Shown: positions 1 through 10,725 of the stretch, piece by piece | How the letters are laid out: each line of letters opens with the position of its first letter | Numbering within the stretch: position 1 is the first letter of the stretch | Source: Imbricaverruca yamaguchii | Taxonomy: Eukaryota > Arthropoda > Thecostraca > Neoverrucidae | Length of the DNA: 64,000 bases | Direction: 5' to 3' | NCBI GenBank assembly: GCA_034440575.1 | Contig: JAOTOL010001624.1 | Span: 2,521,501-2,585,500 of the forward strand | Notes under the pieces: generated by a model | Database searches by the model: none | Told to the model about the DNA's origin: nothing | Seen by the model: only the letters and a program-made list of their open reading frames with translations | Position numbers and translations under genes: made by a program

Positions 1-173
1 GAAATCCCACCGGCCCACAGCGCGTGCATCCCCCGCCCCGTGCACACTGTGGCGCCCTTCCGAGCCGCCCTTCTCGCGGCTCAGCAGGCCCCCGCCGAGA
101 GACGCACGACGTCGCCGACGCCCAGCACGTGCCGCGCGGTCGGCGCGTCGGCGCGTCGCCGCTCGGTGCGTGA

Positions 174-291
174 GTGGCCGCTGTTGGCCGGCCGGTCGGC
201 ACGTGTGGCCGCTGTTGGCCGGCCGGTCGGCACGTGTGGCCGCTGTTGGCCGGCCGGTCGGCACGTGTGGCCGCTGTTGGCCGGCCGGTCG
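174..291. repeat. 31 bp minisatellite, about 3.8 copies
   Basis: The unit begins GTGGCCGCTGTTGGCCGGCC and recurs at 174, 205, 236 and 267 with almost no divergence. It lies in a CpG-rich stretch (1-480) in which I see no convincing exon. The long open frames that cross it on both strands are explained by the composition. Confidence 0.95.
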
Positions 292-486
292 GTCGTAACT
301 GGCGGCGATCGACGCCGACCGGACGGGGCGGTTTGCCCATCGATTGCGGCCGGGTCGGGCTGGGTCGCCGGCGCGGCGAGTGCGGACCGCCGGCCGTCGC
401 GGCTCCCAGGTCGACCGGCCGCCGCCGCCACTGCGCCGGCGGTGGTTAGCTGGGCGGACTGGGAAGGTGGCGTGGCTGCAGCTGAC

Positions 487-664
487 AGCGGGAGCGGGAG
501 CGGGAGTAGGAGCGGGAGCGGGAGCTGGAGCAGGAGGGGGAGCGGGAGCGGGAGCGGGAGCGGGAGCGGGAGCAGGAGGGGAGCGGGAGGGGAGCGGGAG
601 CGGAGGGAGCGGGAGCGGGAGCGGGAGCGGGAGCGGGAGCGGGAGCGGGAGGGAGCGGGAGGTG
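487..664. repeat. GGGAGC hexamer array, imperfect
   Basis: A purine-rich run of GGGAGC with scattered substitutions (GGAGCA, GGAGGG). It leads into the larger 12 bp array to the right and has the same strand asymmetry: G and A on the plus strand. Confidence 0.93.
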
Positions 665-704
665 GAGGTGGCCAGGTCGGGAAGTGTAACTGAGATGGGC
701 CCGC

Positions 705-1438
705 GAGTGGGAGGGCCAGTGGGAGGGCAGTGGGAGGGCGAGTGGGAGGGGGGAGTGGGAGGGGAGTGGGAGGGCGAGTGGGAGGGAGCGGGAGTGGGAG
801 GGGAGTGGGAGGGCGAGGGGAGGGCGAGTGGGAGGGCGAGTGGGAGGAGTGGGAGGGCGAGTGGGAGGGAGTGGGAGGGCGAGTGGGAGGGCCAGTGGGA
901 GGGCGAGTGGGAGGGCGGGGAGGGCGAGTGGGAGGGCAGTGGGGGGGCGAGTGGGAGGGCGAGTGGGAGGGCGAGTGGGAGGGCGAGTGGGAGGGCGAGT
1001 GGGAGGGCGAGTGGGGGGCGAGGGGGGCGAGTGGGAGGGCGAGTGGGAGGGCGAGTGGGAGGGCGAGTGGGAGGGCGAGTGGGAGGGCGAGTGGGAGGGC
1101 GAGTGGGAGGGCGAGTGGGAGGGAGTGGGAGGGCGAGTGGGAGGGCGAGTGGGAGGGCGAGTGGGAGGGCGAGTGGGAGGGCGAGTGGGAGGGCGAGTGG
1201 GAGGGCGAGTGGGAGGGCGAGTGGGGGAGTGGGAGGGCGAGTGGGAGGGCGAGTGGGAGGGCGAGTGGGAGGGCGAGTGGGAGGGCGAGTGGGAGGGCGA
1301 GTGGGAGGGCGAGTGGGAGGGCGAGGGGGAGGGCGAGTGGGAGGGCGAGTGGGAGGGCGAGTGGGAGGGCGAGTGGGAGGGCGAGTGGGAGGGCGAGTGG
1401 GAGGGCGAGTGGGAGGGCGAGTGGGAGGGCGAGTGGGA
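705..1438. repeat. 12 bp minisatellite GAGTGGGAGGGC, about 60 copies
   Basis: The unit GAGTGGGAGGGC is repeated for about 730 bp with few substitutions and a handful of short units. The plus strand contains two G-triplets per unit, so the array has over a hundred closely spaced GGG runs. Because 12 is a multiple of three and the unit has no stop codon, several frames on both strands stay open across it; these frames are not evidence of a protein. Confidence 0.97.
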
Positions 1439-1870
1439 CTGACAGGGAGCCTGGGAGTGGGAGTGAGATCGGGACTGCGAGGTAGCCCAGGAGCGGGAGA
1501 GGGAGCGGGATTGAGATGGGCCCGGGAGTGGGAGAGGGAGTGGGGCTGAGAGGGGGCTCGGGAGTGTGCGGGGAGTCGGGCTGAGAGTGAACCTGGGTGG
1601 GAGTGGGAGTGGGGCTGAGAGTGGACCTGGGTGGGAGTGGGAGTGGGGCTGAGAGTGGACCTGGGTGGGAGTGGGAGTGGGAGCGACAGCGAGAGCTGGA
1701 TAAGTAGCTGGAGTGTGAGAGCGAGTGGGAGCGGATCTGAGAGTGGGCCAGGGAGTGGAAGCGCGAGTGGGACTGGATCTTGGGCTGAGAGTGGGAGTTG
1801 GAATGGAAGGGGGAGTGTTAGTGAGAATGGCAATGGAATGAAAATTGGAGTGGGCCCGGGGTGGACCCGA
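1439..1870. repeat. Diverged GTGGGA-rich repeat with a 34 bp sub-array
   Basis: A decaying continuation of the G-rich array. A 34 bp unit starting CTGAGAGTGGACCTGGGTGG recurs at 1581, 1615 and 1649. Further right the GAGTGGGA motif fades into scattered copies. Confidence 0.85.
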
Positions 1871-3410
1871 GAGTGGGAGCCAAGGCCAAGGGGTCATGTG
1901 CCGTAGCCGGGACCGGGACCGTGACTGGGGTGGGACCGAGATTTGGACTGAGGTCGAAATGTGATCTGGGATCGGAATTGGAACTGGATCCGGAACCGAT
2001 CCGAGTCCGAAGCCATCACCTGGAGCCAGAATGGGACCCGGTCTAACTGCTATGCCAAGGGATTTAGATGCAGATCCGGTGATTCGGGATTTAGATCAGC
2101 ATGAATCGTGGAAATTGAGGTACGACTCGCCCCATCAATTACATTCATAACGAGACCCGTTGCAAAACGAGACCCCGGTCGACACCTAACCGTTCAACTA
2201 CCGTCACAATGTGCTGAGGTCTGGGAAAACCAGCTCACTCCTGCAGTAACAAATTCGCCGGCTGGCCGTAAGGGCTTGGTCAGCCGTTTCAGCAGTGTAG
2301 TCTCGGGCAAACTACTGCGGTGGCAGGTGTGCTTCCGCCATCGATCAGCACAGACAGGTCCCATATTACTGCAGCCGTCATGTTCGCAGTTAAGATCACT
2401 GCAGATGGTCCAGATCATGGTCCAGATCATGGTCTTAAAATCATGGTCCAGATCACTGCAGCCTCAGATCACTGCAGCAGTGACTGCCACAGGTCGGATC
2501 ACTGCGATATGCAATGATGTAGCTCAACTCACTGCAACAGTCGCTACAAAAGCTTAGATCGCTGTAGCAGTTGCTACCACAGCTCCGAGCGCTACAGGCC
2601 ACCGGCCACCGCAGTAGACACCGGCACAACGCTCCCGCGCGCGTTTCCTCCGTCTGCATCTCCGTCCTAGCAGGAACCGGAGGAGAGAATGCTTCAGCAA
2701 CCCCTGTCGTCTCTGGCTCCTATGCATGCCAGCTGAGATGGATTCCCGAAGCAAAGCAATAGAAGTAATCATCTTGGCCCCGTGCATTGACTGGTGTATT
2801 GCGTTCTTTCACCTTAAATGGAAAGAACGTGTTCTAATAATCCACCTTCGACGAATGTGGACTATTCATTAACGCGTTCTAATGAATAGAATCGACATTC
2901 GGTGCTGGAATGTGGATTCCAGCATCGAAAAAAAATCGTGCTTTAGCGGGGCGTATTGATTGCATTTGAGCGTTCCTGATATTCAGCTCGAGAGAGTGAC
3001 AAAAACGCTACTGGAACTCGTGCGCAGCAACTGCCCATATCAACGTTGTTGCTATTTCATATTTAAGTGCTATGCTTTCAGTCAGATGACAATCGTGAAT
3101 TCATGCATTTGGCATGAATTTGATGTCAGCTCTCGGTTTACTTCATGTCTAATGCCATCATATTTCACTGAGATCCTTTTCAGGATGGACACCAGCACTG
3201 GACTGTGACCTGGTCTAAATACCCTGACAAAAACGCGAGGAGTGAAAAGTGAAGTCATTACACAACAAAATACCTGGCGCCTGACCCTTGCGCCGTAGAA
3301 GTCAGACGACCAACCAATCGCCCAGGAGAAAAGATTTCACGTCACGAGCTCCCACAGCAGCTTTGACTCGTGCGAACAAAGACGACAGCGGTCGATACAG
3401 CCGACAGCTG
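1871..3410. other. No recognised gene; weak CACTGCAG-type repeats
   Basis: Between about 2390 and 2600 there are diverged short repeats of GATCACTGCAG and of AGATCATGGTCC. The remainder looks like unique intergenic sequence. The open frames here match no family I know. Confidence 0.6.
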
Positions 3411-3411
3411 T

Positions 3412-3496
3412 CCAATGAAACGCCGCTTCCACTTTGTGACGGCCACCGGGTCCAGCCGAGTATAAAAGCGTCCGTACAATGAACAGAAACGTCAGC
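3412..3496 (+). promoter_or_regulatory. Candidate core promoter: CCAAT, TATA, initiator
   Basis: A CCAAT motif at 3412-3416 is followed by TATAAAAG at 3461-3468 and by GTCAGCG at 3491-3497, whose A at 3494 lies 33 bp from the first T of the TATA box. This order and spacing fit a Pol II core promoter. Immediately downstream is the 24 bp array, so no ordinary coding exon is evident. A chance TATA match in 64 kb is quite possible. Confidence 0.35.
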
Positions 3497-3523
3497 GATC
3501 GGGGACACCGCGCCCCACCCACG

Positions 3524-4186
3524 ACACTCTGGAGCAACAGCTGCACAACACACTGGAACAACAGCTGCACGGCACACTGTAACAACAGCTGCACGGCACA
3601 CTGGAACAACAGCTGCACGACACACTGGAACAACAGCTGCACGACACACTGGAACAACAGCTGCACGGCACACTGGAACAACAGCTGCACGACACACTGG
3701 AATAGCAGCTGCACGACACAGCTGCACGACACATTGGAACAACAGCTGCACGGCACACTGGAACAACAGCTGCACGACACACTGGAGCAACAGCTGCACG
3801 ACACATTGGAACAACAGCTGCAGGACACACTGGAATAACAGCTGCACGGCACAGCTGCACAACACATTGGAACAACAGCTGCACGGCACACCGTAACATA
3901 GCTGCACAACACACTGGAACAACAGCTGCACGACACACTGGAACAACAGTTGCACAGCACACTGTAACAACAGCTGCACGGCACACTGGAGCAACAGCTG
4001 CACGACACACTGGAACAACACTTGCACGCCACACTGGAACAACAGCTGCACGACACACTGGAGCAGCAGCTGCACGACACATTGGAGCAACAGCTGCACG
4101 ACACATTGGAACAACAGCTGCATGACACACTGGAACAACAGCTGCACGACACAGCTGCACGACACACTGGAACAACGGCTGCAACG
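3524..4186. repeat. 24 bp minisatellite, about 27 copies
   Basis: The unit AACAGCTGCACGACACACTG plus GAAC repeats with variants (GACACATTGGAG, GGCACACTGTAAC) and a few partial duplications of ACAGCTGCACGAC. Every unit carries the E-box-like palindrome CAGCTG. The plus strand can be read as an 8-residue repeat QLHDTLEQ and the minus strand as a Cys-rich repeat; both follow from the period being a multiple of three. Confidence 0.96.
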
Positions 4187-4391
4187 GCGGCAGCACCGTG
4201 GCGACCAACGACATCGGGGCTCCATGGGGTGCCTGCGGCAGCGGAGATGGCAAGAGCCGCGTAACTGGTTCCTGGTACTTGTGAGCGGATGCAAATCCGA
4301 CGAGACGGTGGGCACATTGGGGATGAGGCACATTACGGCGACCATGAACAGCAGCTGCCTATATTGTGGCGGATCAGGGAGGCCAGGGACT

Positions 4392-4582
4392 AAGGACTGC
4401 TCGTCAATGGCCTGGGGACGGCTCGTCAGGGGACTGGGGACGGCTCGTCAGGGGACTGGGGACTGCTCGTCAAGGGCCTGGGGACGGCTCGTCAGGGGAC
4501 TGGGGACGGCTCGTCAGGGGACTGGGGACGGCTCGTCAAAGGCCTGGGGACGGTTCGTCAGAGGCCTGGGGACGGTTCGTCA
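4392..4582. repeat. 22 bp minisatellite, about 8 copies
   Basis: The unit GCTCGTCAGGGGACTGGGGA plus CG recurs every 22 bp (4421, 4443, 4465, 4487), with alternation between AGGGGACTG and AAGGGCCTG forms. Confidence 0.93.
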
Positions 4583-4584
4583 GG

Positions 4585-4715
4585 CGTCCGGCGCCGACGT
4601 TCACACGGTGCCGCCGGTGTGAGTGAATGGCGTGGGCGCCGACGTGCACACCGTACTGCCGGTGCACGTGCGCGGCGTGGGCGCCGACGTTCGCACGACA
4701 CCGGCCGGGGCACGT
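4585..4715. repeat. 45 bp minisatellite, about 2.8 copies
   Basis: The sequence GCGCCGACGT recurs at 4591, 4636 and 4681, each followed by a similar CpG-rich segment. It directly follows the 22 bp array. Confidence 0.8.
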
Positions 4716-4958
4716 GTGCGGGGCGGCCGCCAAGGCCGCTGGCGCCCATCGATGCCGCACCGCCGGCCGTAAAGTCGGCTCGGTCAATGGTAATCCGGCA
4801 ACTTGTTGGCCAAACGCGGCACGCCGCCGCACAGGCGGGATAAGCCCGGGCGGCAGCCGGCGGCGGCGGCCGGTCGCCCTGCAGAAGCCGACGTGAATAG
4901 CAGGTGTCGGCTCAGGCAGAGCGGCACGGTGACGTCACAACTGTCGCCTGCGTTGGGA

Positions 4959-5221
4959 CGCGCTGCGAGGAGACGCGCGCGCGAGGAGGCGCGCTGCGAG
5001 GAGGCGCGCTGCGCGGAGACGCGCTGCGAGGAGGCGCGCTGCGAGGAGACGCGCTGCGAGGAGACGCGCTGCGCGGAGACGCGCTGCGAGGAGGCGCGCT
5101 GCGCAGAAGCGCGCTGCGAGGAGGCGCGCTGCGAGGAGGCGCGCTGCGAGGAGAGGCGCTGCGCGGAGATTCGCTGCACGGAGACGCGCTGCGAGGAGAC
5201 GCGCTGCGCGGAGACGCGCCG
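4959..5221. repeat. 15 bp minisatellite GCGCTGCGAGGAGAC, about 17 copies
   Basis: Units alternate between GCGCTGCGAGGAGAC, GCGCTGCGAGGAGGC and GCGCTGCGCGGAGAC. Each unit holds several CpGs. The open frames through it (a CEEAR-type five-residue repeat and its antisense counterpart) follow from the period being a multiple of three. Confidence 0.96.
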
Positions 5222-5908
5222 CGTTGCCGCCCAGAGACGACGAGTCGAGCTGATGGCCGCGAATGTCGCGCCGTTCGCCGCGGGTCGATCGCCGCTTTGA
5301 TTCAGCGGTCGCCGTCGCCGTGGCCGTCGTCGTTGCTCGCGGCTTTGAGCCACGGCGCAGATGACGGGCTTCGACCAGGATACGCAATTGGGCGGCCGGC
5401 GCACTTCACGTGGCCTTTTAGCCTATGTTGCAATATTTCTCAGCTCTCCTAAAAGCCAGTTTTATTGATGGTTTTGACGCGGGGATGCTGACAAAGCTCC
5501 GGCTTTCCCAAGATGTCAGCCACGCTACTCGACCTTGCTATTTCGGCTCGGCAGGAAACTCGGTGCGAGAAGCTCAGTGCTGCTTCAGTTCACCGGTGCC
5601 ATGCGGCACAGCCGACACTGATGCCGATACCGGTATCGGTGCCGATACAGATGCTAGGTGGCAGTCGGGCTAAGCAATGACAGGCCAGACTAAGGCTTCC
5701 TAGAAATGCTGTCCGATGGAAAATCGCACGGCCTCCCCTGTCCAGACATAGAAGTTATGGTTTCGTTTCGAACTCTCGTGGTGCAACAACCGGATGTGAT
5801 ATTGTTAGAACAATGGTAGGCGTTGCAATATAAACCTTTCCAGTAGATCCGTCTTAGGGGTCGTTTAAGACTCAGTCTAACTTCCAAACTAGGCGTCGCA
5901 CGAAAACA
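5222..5908. other. No recognised gene
   Basis: The left part is CpG-rich; the rest is ordinary sequence. A small palindrome CGATACCGGTATCG lies near 5626-5639. The last 30 bases before the next array (from about 5884) resemble 23836-23866; see the findings. Confidence 0.6.
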
Positions 5909-6448
5909 GAAAACAGAGTACCACTAGAAAACAGAGTACCACTAGAAAACAGAGTACCACTAGAAAACAGAGTACCACTAGAAAACAGAGTACCACTAGA
6001 AAACAGAGTACCACTAGAAAACAGAGTACCACTAGAAAACAGAGTACCACTAGAAAACAGGTACCACTAGAAAACAGAGTACCACTAGAAAACAGAGTAC
6101 CACTAGAAAACAGAGTACCACTAGAAAACAGAGTACCACTAGAAAACAGAGTACCACTAGAAAACAGAGTACCACTAGAAAACAGAGTACCACTAGAAAA
6201 CAGAGTACCACTAGAAAACAGAGTACCACTAGAAAACAGAGTACCACTAGAAAACAGAGTACCACTAGAAAACAGAGTACCACTAGAAAACAGAGTACCA
6301 CTAGAAAACAGAGTACCACTAGAAAACAGAGTACCACTAGAAAACAGAGTACCACTAGAAAACAGAGTACCACTAGAAAACAGAGTACCACTAGAAAACA
6401 GAGTACCACTAGAAAACAGAGTACCACTAGAAAACAGAGTACCACTAG
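5909..6448. repeat. 18 bp minisatellite, 30 copies, almost perfect
   Basis: The unit GAAAACAGAGTACCACTA is repeated 30 times. I see only one interruption, a 1 bp deletion near 6060 that shifts the reading frame. The homogeneity suggests recent expansion. Antisense frames read as FSSGTL or FLVVLC repeats and are by-products. Confidence 0.98.
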
Positions 6449-6562
6449 AAAACCCTTGACGAATATTGTCCGAAAATGCTATCATTAATGTGTTATTTCG
6501 ATGATAACATTTTCCGATAATTCGATAAAAGAAAAATCGTTTTTCCAAAAAGTCTGGAGCCG

Positions 6563-6955
6563 ATGTGGCGGCGGTCGTGGCGCCCCGTCGCCGACAGTCG
6601 AGTATGGCGGCGGTCATGGCGCCCCGTCGCCGACAGTCGAGTATGGCGGCGGTCATGGCGCCCCGTCGCCGACACTCGAGTATGGCGGCGGTCATGGCGC
6701 CCCGTCGCCGACACTCGAGGCGGTATGGCGGCGGTCGTGGCGCCCCGTCGCCGACAGTCGAGTATGGCGGCGGTCATGGCGCCCCGTCGCCGACAGTCGA
6801 GTATGGCGGCGGTCATGGCGCCCCGTCGCCGACAGTCGAGTATGGCGGCGGTCATGACGCCCCGTCGCCGACAGTCGAATATGGCGGCGGTCGTGGCGCC
6901 CCGTCGCCGACAGTCTGGAGCCAGGTGTGGCGGCGGTTGTGGCGCCCCGTCGCCC
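6563..6955. repeat. 39 bp minisatellite, about 10 copies
   Basis: The unit starts GTATGGCGGCGGTCATGGCG, continues with CCCCGTCGCCGACAGTCGA and recurs every 39 bp (for example GTCGAGTATGG at 6598 and 6637). The first and last copies carry the variant AGTCTGGAGCC upstream, so the array is bounded by related edges. Each unit contains ATGGCGGC, the core of the YY1-type motif found at many animal transcription starts. Confidence 0.95.
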
Positions 6956-7520
6956 CCGTGTCACCCAAACACGGCTCGGCAGGCACCGGCGTCGCGTAAT
7001 CTGAGCCCAGCCCAGAGTTAAAATAATGGTTTTTTGTTAAGTGTGAGACGTCGGAACGTGTACAGTAGGATGTCGAAATTTGCCATGGAAACATTTTCGC
7101 AAGCATAGCTGTTAGGTTCTTGAAACACAATTTTGATCCAACAGCGTACTCATACGGGCACCTTTTCCGTTTCATTTGCGATTCCTAATTAAGGGAGAAC
7201 TATTTCAGCGATAACGATGCAAATATCAATCATTATCAACTGATATTGCACTGCAGACGACATCATGGGTAATCCTCCTACCTGGAATTATGTTAAGAGA
7301 TGTTCTCGCGTCACAATCCGCAATGATTAGCGTAAGCATAAAACTTGCCAACAAGGTACTGTCAAAAAGTAGACACGAAGACTTCATAAAGACTTAGCAT
7401 GAATCAAGATATCGGTACTTCGTTGGGAGGGATGTCGAACCAGTGTTCAGAATGTGCTCTATTCCATCCTATGCCACGAATAATTTATCACTGGCCCTGC
7501 TGGACGACGCGCAACGAGCC
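6956..7520. other. No recognised gene
   Basis: AT-richer, apparently unique sequence between the 39 bp array and a SINE. No domain, splice context or repeat is visible to me. Confidence 0.6.
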
Positions 7521-7522
7521 GG

Positions 7523-7705
7523 GTGACGTAACGAGCGTAACGAGCGCAGCGGGGTCGCGGCGGCTCAGTCGGCGGTGTGCCGGGCTCTTGGTCGTGGGTT
7601 CGAATCCCACAGCTGGCGGTATTTTCGGGTCCGCTGGCGACCAATCGCAGCGACATGCTGGCGTTGCCGTGTGGCTCAACAGTCGGACGAGCCGTAAACA
7701 ATCCA
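7523..7705 (+). mobile_element. tRNA-derived SINE (family A)
   Basis: A Pol III box A match GGCTCAGTCG at 7562-7571 and a box B GGTTCGAATCC at 7597-7607 lie in the order of a tRNA gene. They are followed by a non-tRNA body that begins with GCGGTATTTTCGGGTCCGCT. The acceptor stem does not close, so this is a SINE head and not a working tRNA. I see only one copy in this window and cannot fix its 3' end. Confidence 0.7.
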
Positions 7706-8455
7706 AGATTCGTACGTTCTGATGTGTGTGATGGTTGCGTCCCGTCACTACGTCAGCAGTGTGTGGTGTTTGTTAGGCACGCGGCCTTCAACAAGCGCAT
7801 CCTGTTGCCGATATAGACGGCTGCCCTGTCTATTTCGGTGTGCTGTGTTTTGCCGTGTATTTATATCATTTCGCACCGTTTGATGTCGGCCCGTCACGCA
7901 ATCTTGAGCGATTCGCAGTAGATCGGGGAGGGGCATTCTCGAGCTCTGGTCCCGTCGTAAAGCAGCTGCACGTGAAATGAGCCGAATACCGGTGATGAAT
8001 GTCAGTTTCTGTTTACATTCCGCGTGTCATCCCGATGCGCACTTGCCTTCCATGCGTTATTTATCATCAGTTGTTCAGAACTTTAAGCTGTCACATCCTT
8101 CGTTTGCGACCGCTGGCACTCTGAATTAGAATGGTGCGTCCACCCGACTTTCTTTAATATTTGAATCGGTAGTTGTACGCATTTGTTTCATCGCATACGG
8201 ACAATCCCAGGAATGGACGAAGTAATAAGATTCATTTGTAGAAGCACATATTAGAGTAGCACATAAATAGAAGCACATTAGAAAGGAGGCAGATATACAG
8301 TCGCACTTGTCCGGAGCGTGCGGAAAGTGTCATGGAAAAACATCAGAACTCGAGCATGTTCTAAGATATTCGGTTCCCGCTAGAGTCATTCTCAAGAGTT
8401 TGTGTTTGTACGCTTTCGATGTCATCCATGTGAATTTTGACTTCTCCCGCACAGA
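7706..8455. other. No recognised gene
   Basis: Apparently unique sequence. The short frame at 8307-8580 has Cys and His residues near a GKTSELEHVL segment that faintly recalls the zinc-binding end of some LINE proteins; the match is too weak to call. Confidence 0.5.
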
Positions 8456-8580
8456 TAATACTGCAGCAGCATTAGAAGTATTATCTGCAGCAGTATATAC
8501 TGCAGTAGCATTGGCAGTATTATCTGCAGCAGTATATACTGCAGTAGCAGTATTATCTGCAGCAATATATACTGCAGACC
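8456..8580. repeat. Diverged CTGCAG and TATTATCTGCAGCAG repeat
   Basis: TATTATCTGCAGCAGTATAT followed by ACTGCAGTAGCA recurs about three times with internal length changes. CTGCAG occurs repeatedly. Confidence 0.85.
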
Positions 8581-8799
8581 GGACTTGAGCTCTGTGTGAC
8601 GCTTGTACAGACGACTGGGTGAAATATCCTACATCTTCAACATTTCGAAAGCGCCGAATTAGAAGACCTGGTGCCGTGTGACACTTTCACGACTCTGCCG
8701 ATGTGAGGGCTGAAAAAACATATTTTTTACCCAAGACCACACCCATGTTCCGAATGTTGTTCACGTGACCGATATTAGTGTTTTCAATGGCGTTGGTAG

Positions 8800-9295
8800 T
8801 TCTAGTGGGAAATTCCTTCAGGGTCATCTGAAACGATTTGTACGTGCAATGGTTCAAATATATGTTGTAAAATTTCCGGAAATCTGCACAACCTGTATAA
8901 ATCCTCTTGCAAGAGGATCACATCGGCTCCATAGGTGATTCTGCGAAGAATATTGATATCATCGGTGAACATCAGACAGCAGGAATCGAGCTGGTCCTGA
9001 GGGCCGCTTATAAACATCCAGAGCAGAAGAGGAGATAACAACCCACCTTCCGGAGAACCGGAAGAAGCCGCTGTCTAGTCTGAGCACATCTTGTTCGCAA
9101 TCACTGGATGCTGTCTGTTGTTTAGATAGGACGAGAGCCACTTTAGTGCGGACTCGGCTATGTGAAATGTATTTTGGAGCTTGCGTAACGAAGAGAGAGA
9201 GACAGAGAAACAGAGACAGTGAGAGAGAGAAAGAGAGAGACAGAGACAGAGACAGAGACAGAGACAGAGACAGAGACAGAGACAGAGACAGAGAC

Positions 9296-9363
<68 letters not shown>

Positions 9364-10300
9364 TGAGAGAGATATCGAGAAGAGAGAAGAGAAAGCGACT
9401 GACACTTTGAAAAGCCGCTAGTCGGTGCGGATGCAATCTGTGTGCGGCCTACAGAAATGAAGTCCCATGCTGTATTCATGCCAAATTGGTCGCATCGGGT
9501 CGCGATGCGATGCAACTCCGCTGCCAGCCTGACATCACGAGTTCTGCGTGGACCAACAGGTTCGTGCACACTACCCCTTCAAGAACCTTCCCGCACAATG
9601 GAATCCGGGGCGCCAATTTGGAATTGGCCGGATTTTTAGCGCTACCTTTTTGTCAGTTGGAGAGATGTTGCCCGTTTCCATCTTTCGAAGAAAATACTGC
9701 TTCAATGAAATCCTACCGAACTCAGCGAATGGAACCGCGAGCCCATTACAGCAATCGTGAATAATCCGCGCACTTGTGCCGTCTGGCCCACGCGCCTTGC
9801 TGTCGGAACTGTCATGCTAGATTGTCCGGACAGCGGCCACACCGTGCAGAGCCCCTGCCGGCGGCGGCGAATCGTCCACTGGGGCGCGTGTCAATCTCAC
9901 CACGTGAGGCTTAGTGAACTTTGTGGCGAACGCACGGTTAAGAAGGTGCACTCCCTGTCTCCAACAACGCTGACATTACCGTCCACTAATACTGATAAGT
10001 ACTTTTCATTTGGTTCCTTTGAAAAGAACCAAGAATACCTCCGGTTCGCTTTAAACTCGTATATTAGCCCAATTAAATCAGCGCTATTTTTGGTGTTGGA
10101 CAGCTTTTCGCCATTATTCCTCTTCCCATGGAAGTCGGCGATAGCTTCCGCATATCTGTTGCGTTTCAATATCCTATATTCCGTTTCTTTCTCTCTCAAT
10201 ACGCTGCTTACCTCTCGGTCGAACCAAGGACGAAACTCGCGTTTAATAAAGACGACTGGCGGGAAATATTCGATGGCCGCTTCTGGCACTCAGCAAGAAT
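8800..10300 (-). pseudogene. Decayed non-LTR retrotransposon (LINE), reverse transcriptase part
   Basis: Read on the minus strand, 10290 to 9897 encodes a stretch like the linker between endonuclease and reverse transcriptase: FRPWFDREVSSVLREKE, basic residues, then VLVDGNVSVVGDRE. Further along, 9190 to 9075 encodes ALKWLSSYLNNRQ, the segment after motif A in Jockey-, CR1- and I-like enzymes. Then 9060 to about 8930 gives GSPEGG, GLLSPLLLWMFISG and CCLMFTDDINILRR, matching motif B and the catalytic DD motif (usually ADD, here TDD). The pieces lie in more than one frame, with stops and frameshifts, and the motif A Asp region is replaced by a GA microsatellite. No active enzyme can be made. 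The clade cannot be fixed from this much; no poly(A) tail or target duplication was identified. Confidence 0.82.
9188..9392. repeat. GA and GACAGA microsatellite inside the LINE remnant
   Basis: About 60 bp of GACAGA repeats followed by about 60 bp of GA repeats, with impure edges. It sits exactly where motif A of the reverse transcriptase would be expected. Confidence 0.95.
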
Positions 10301-10629
10301 GGGCAGAGGCGGCGTCCACCTGAATGTCGTCCGATACGGGCCCGGATAGCAGCCACAACAACCGTCTCGGGCCAGCCGAAGGCCGCCTGGTTGCAGTTGA
10401 GAGCGGAGGCGCCGATGACCGACGCGAGCCGGCCCTGTGCCGTGCTTGGCAACAAACGTTACGCTATCGTGGTCGGACTCGAAAACCCCTTCGCCTGCCG
10501 TGGCATCTTCACGCCGAGCCGGGTGGACAGAATGTGGATCTGGCGCATTTACATTTGTATTGCATGGTTCACGACGCACTTCATGCAATTGCTACTACTT
10601 GCGCCGCCCATGCTGTTTCGCCGGCAGGC

Positions 10630-10725
10630 CGCGGGATCGGGAAATGTCCGAGTGGCGCCAGTGTTGAACCCGGGACCTTCGTGTCCACAGCTCAACACTC
10701 TAACCACTCGGCCATCCCCGCCCCA
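10630..10725 (-). mobile_element. tRNA-derived SINE head (class II, Ser/Leu-like)
   Basis: On the minus strand, box A TGGCCGAGTGG (10714-10704) is followed by a long insert and box B GGGTTCAACAC (10671-10661). The TGGCCGAGTGGTTAGAG start is typical of tRNA-Ser and tRNA-Leu. The 5' GGCGGGG does not find its partner at the 3' side, so it is more likely a SINE head or tRNA pseudogene than a functional tRNA. Confidence 0.6.

Noticed and set aside
344..1897. Long open frames on both strands (up to 483 codons) across the G-rich arrays
   Set aside because: They follow from units that are multiples of three without stop codons, occur in several frames at once, and show only simple-repeat peptides.
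3302..4345. Cys-rich 347-codon frame on the minus strand
   Set aside because: It is the antisense of the 24 bp array; three overlapping minus-strand frames are equally open, so the Cys pattern has no special meaning.
10630..10725. Functional tRNA-Ser or tRNA-Leu gene
   Set aside because: Box A and box B are present but the acceptor stem does not close, so a SINE head or pseudogene is more likely. The same reasoning applies to 7523-7705 and the four family B copies.
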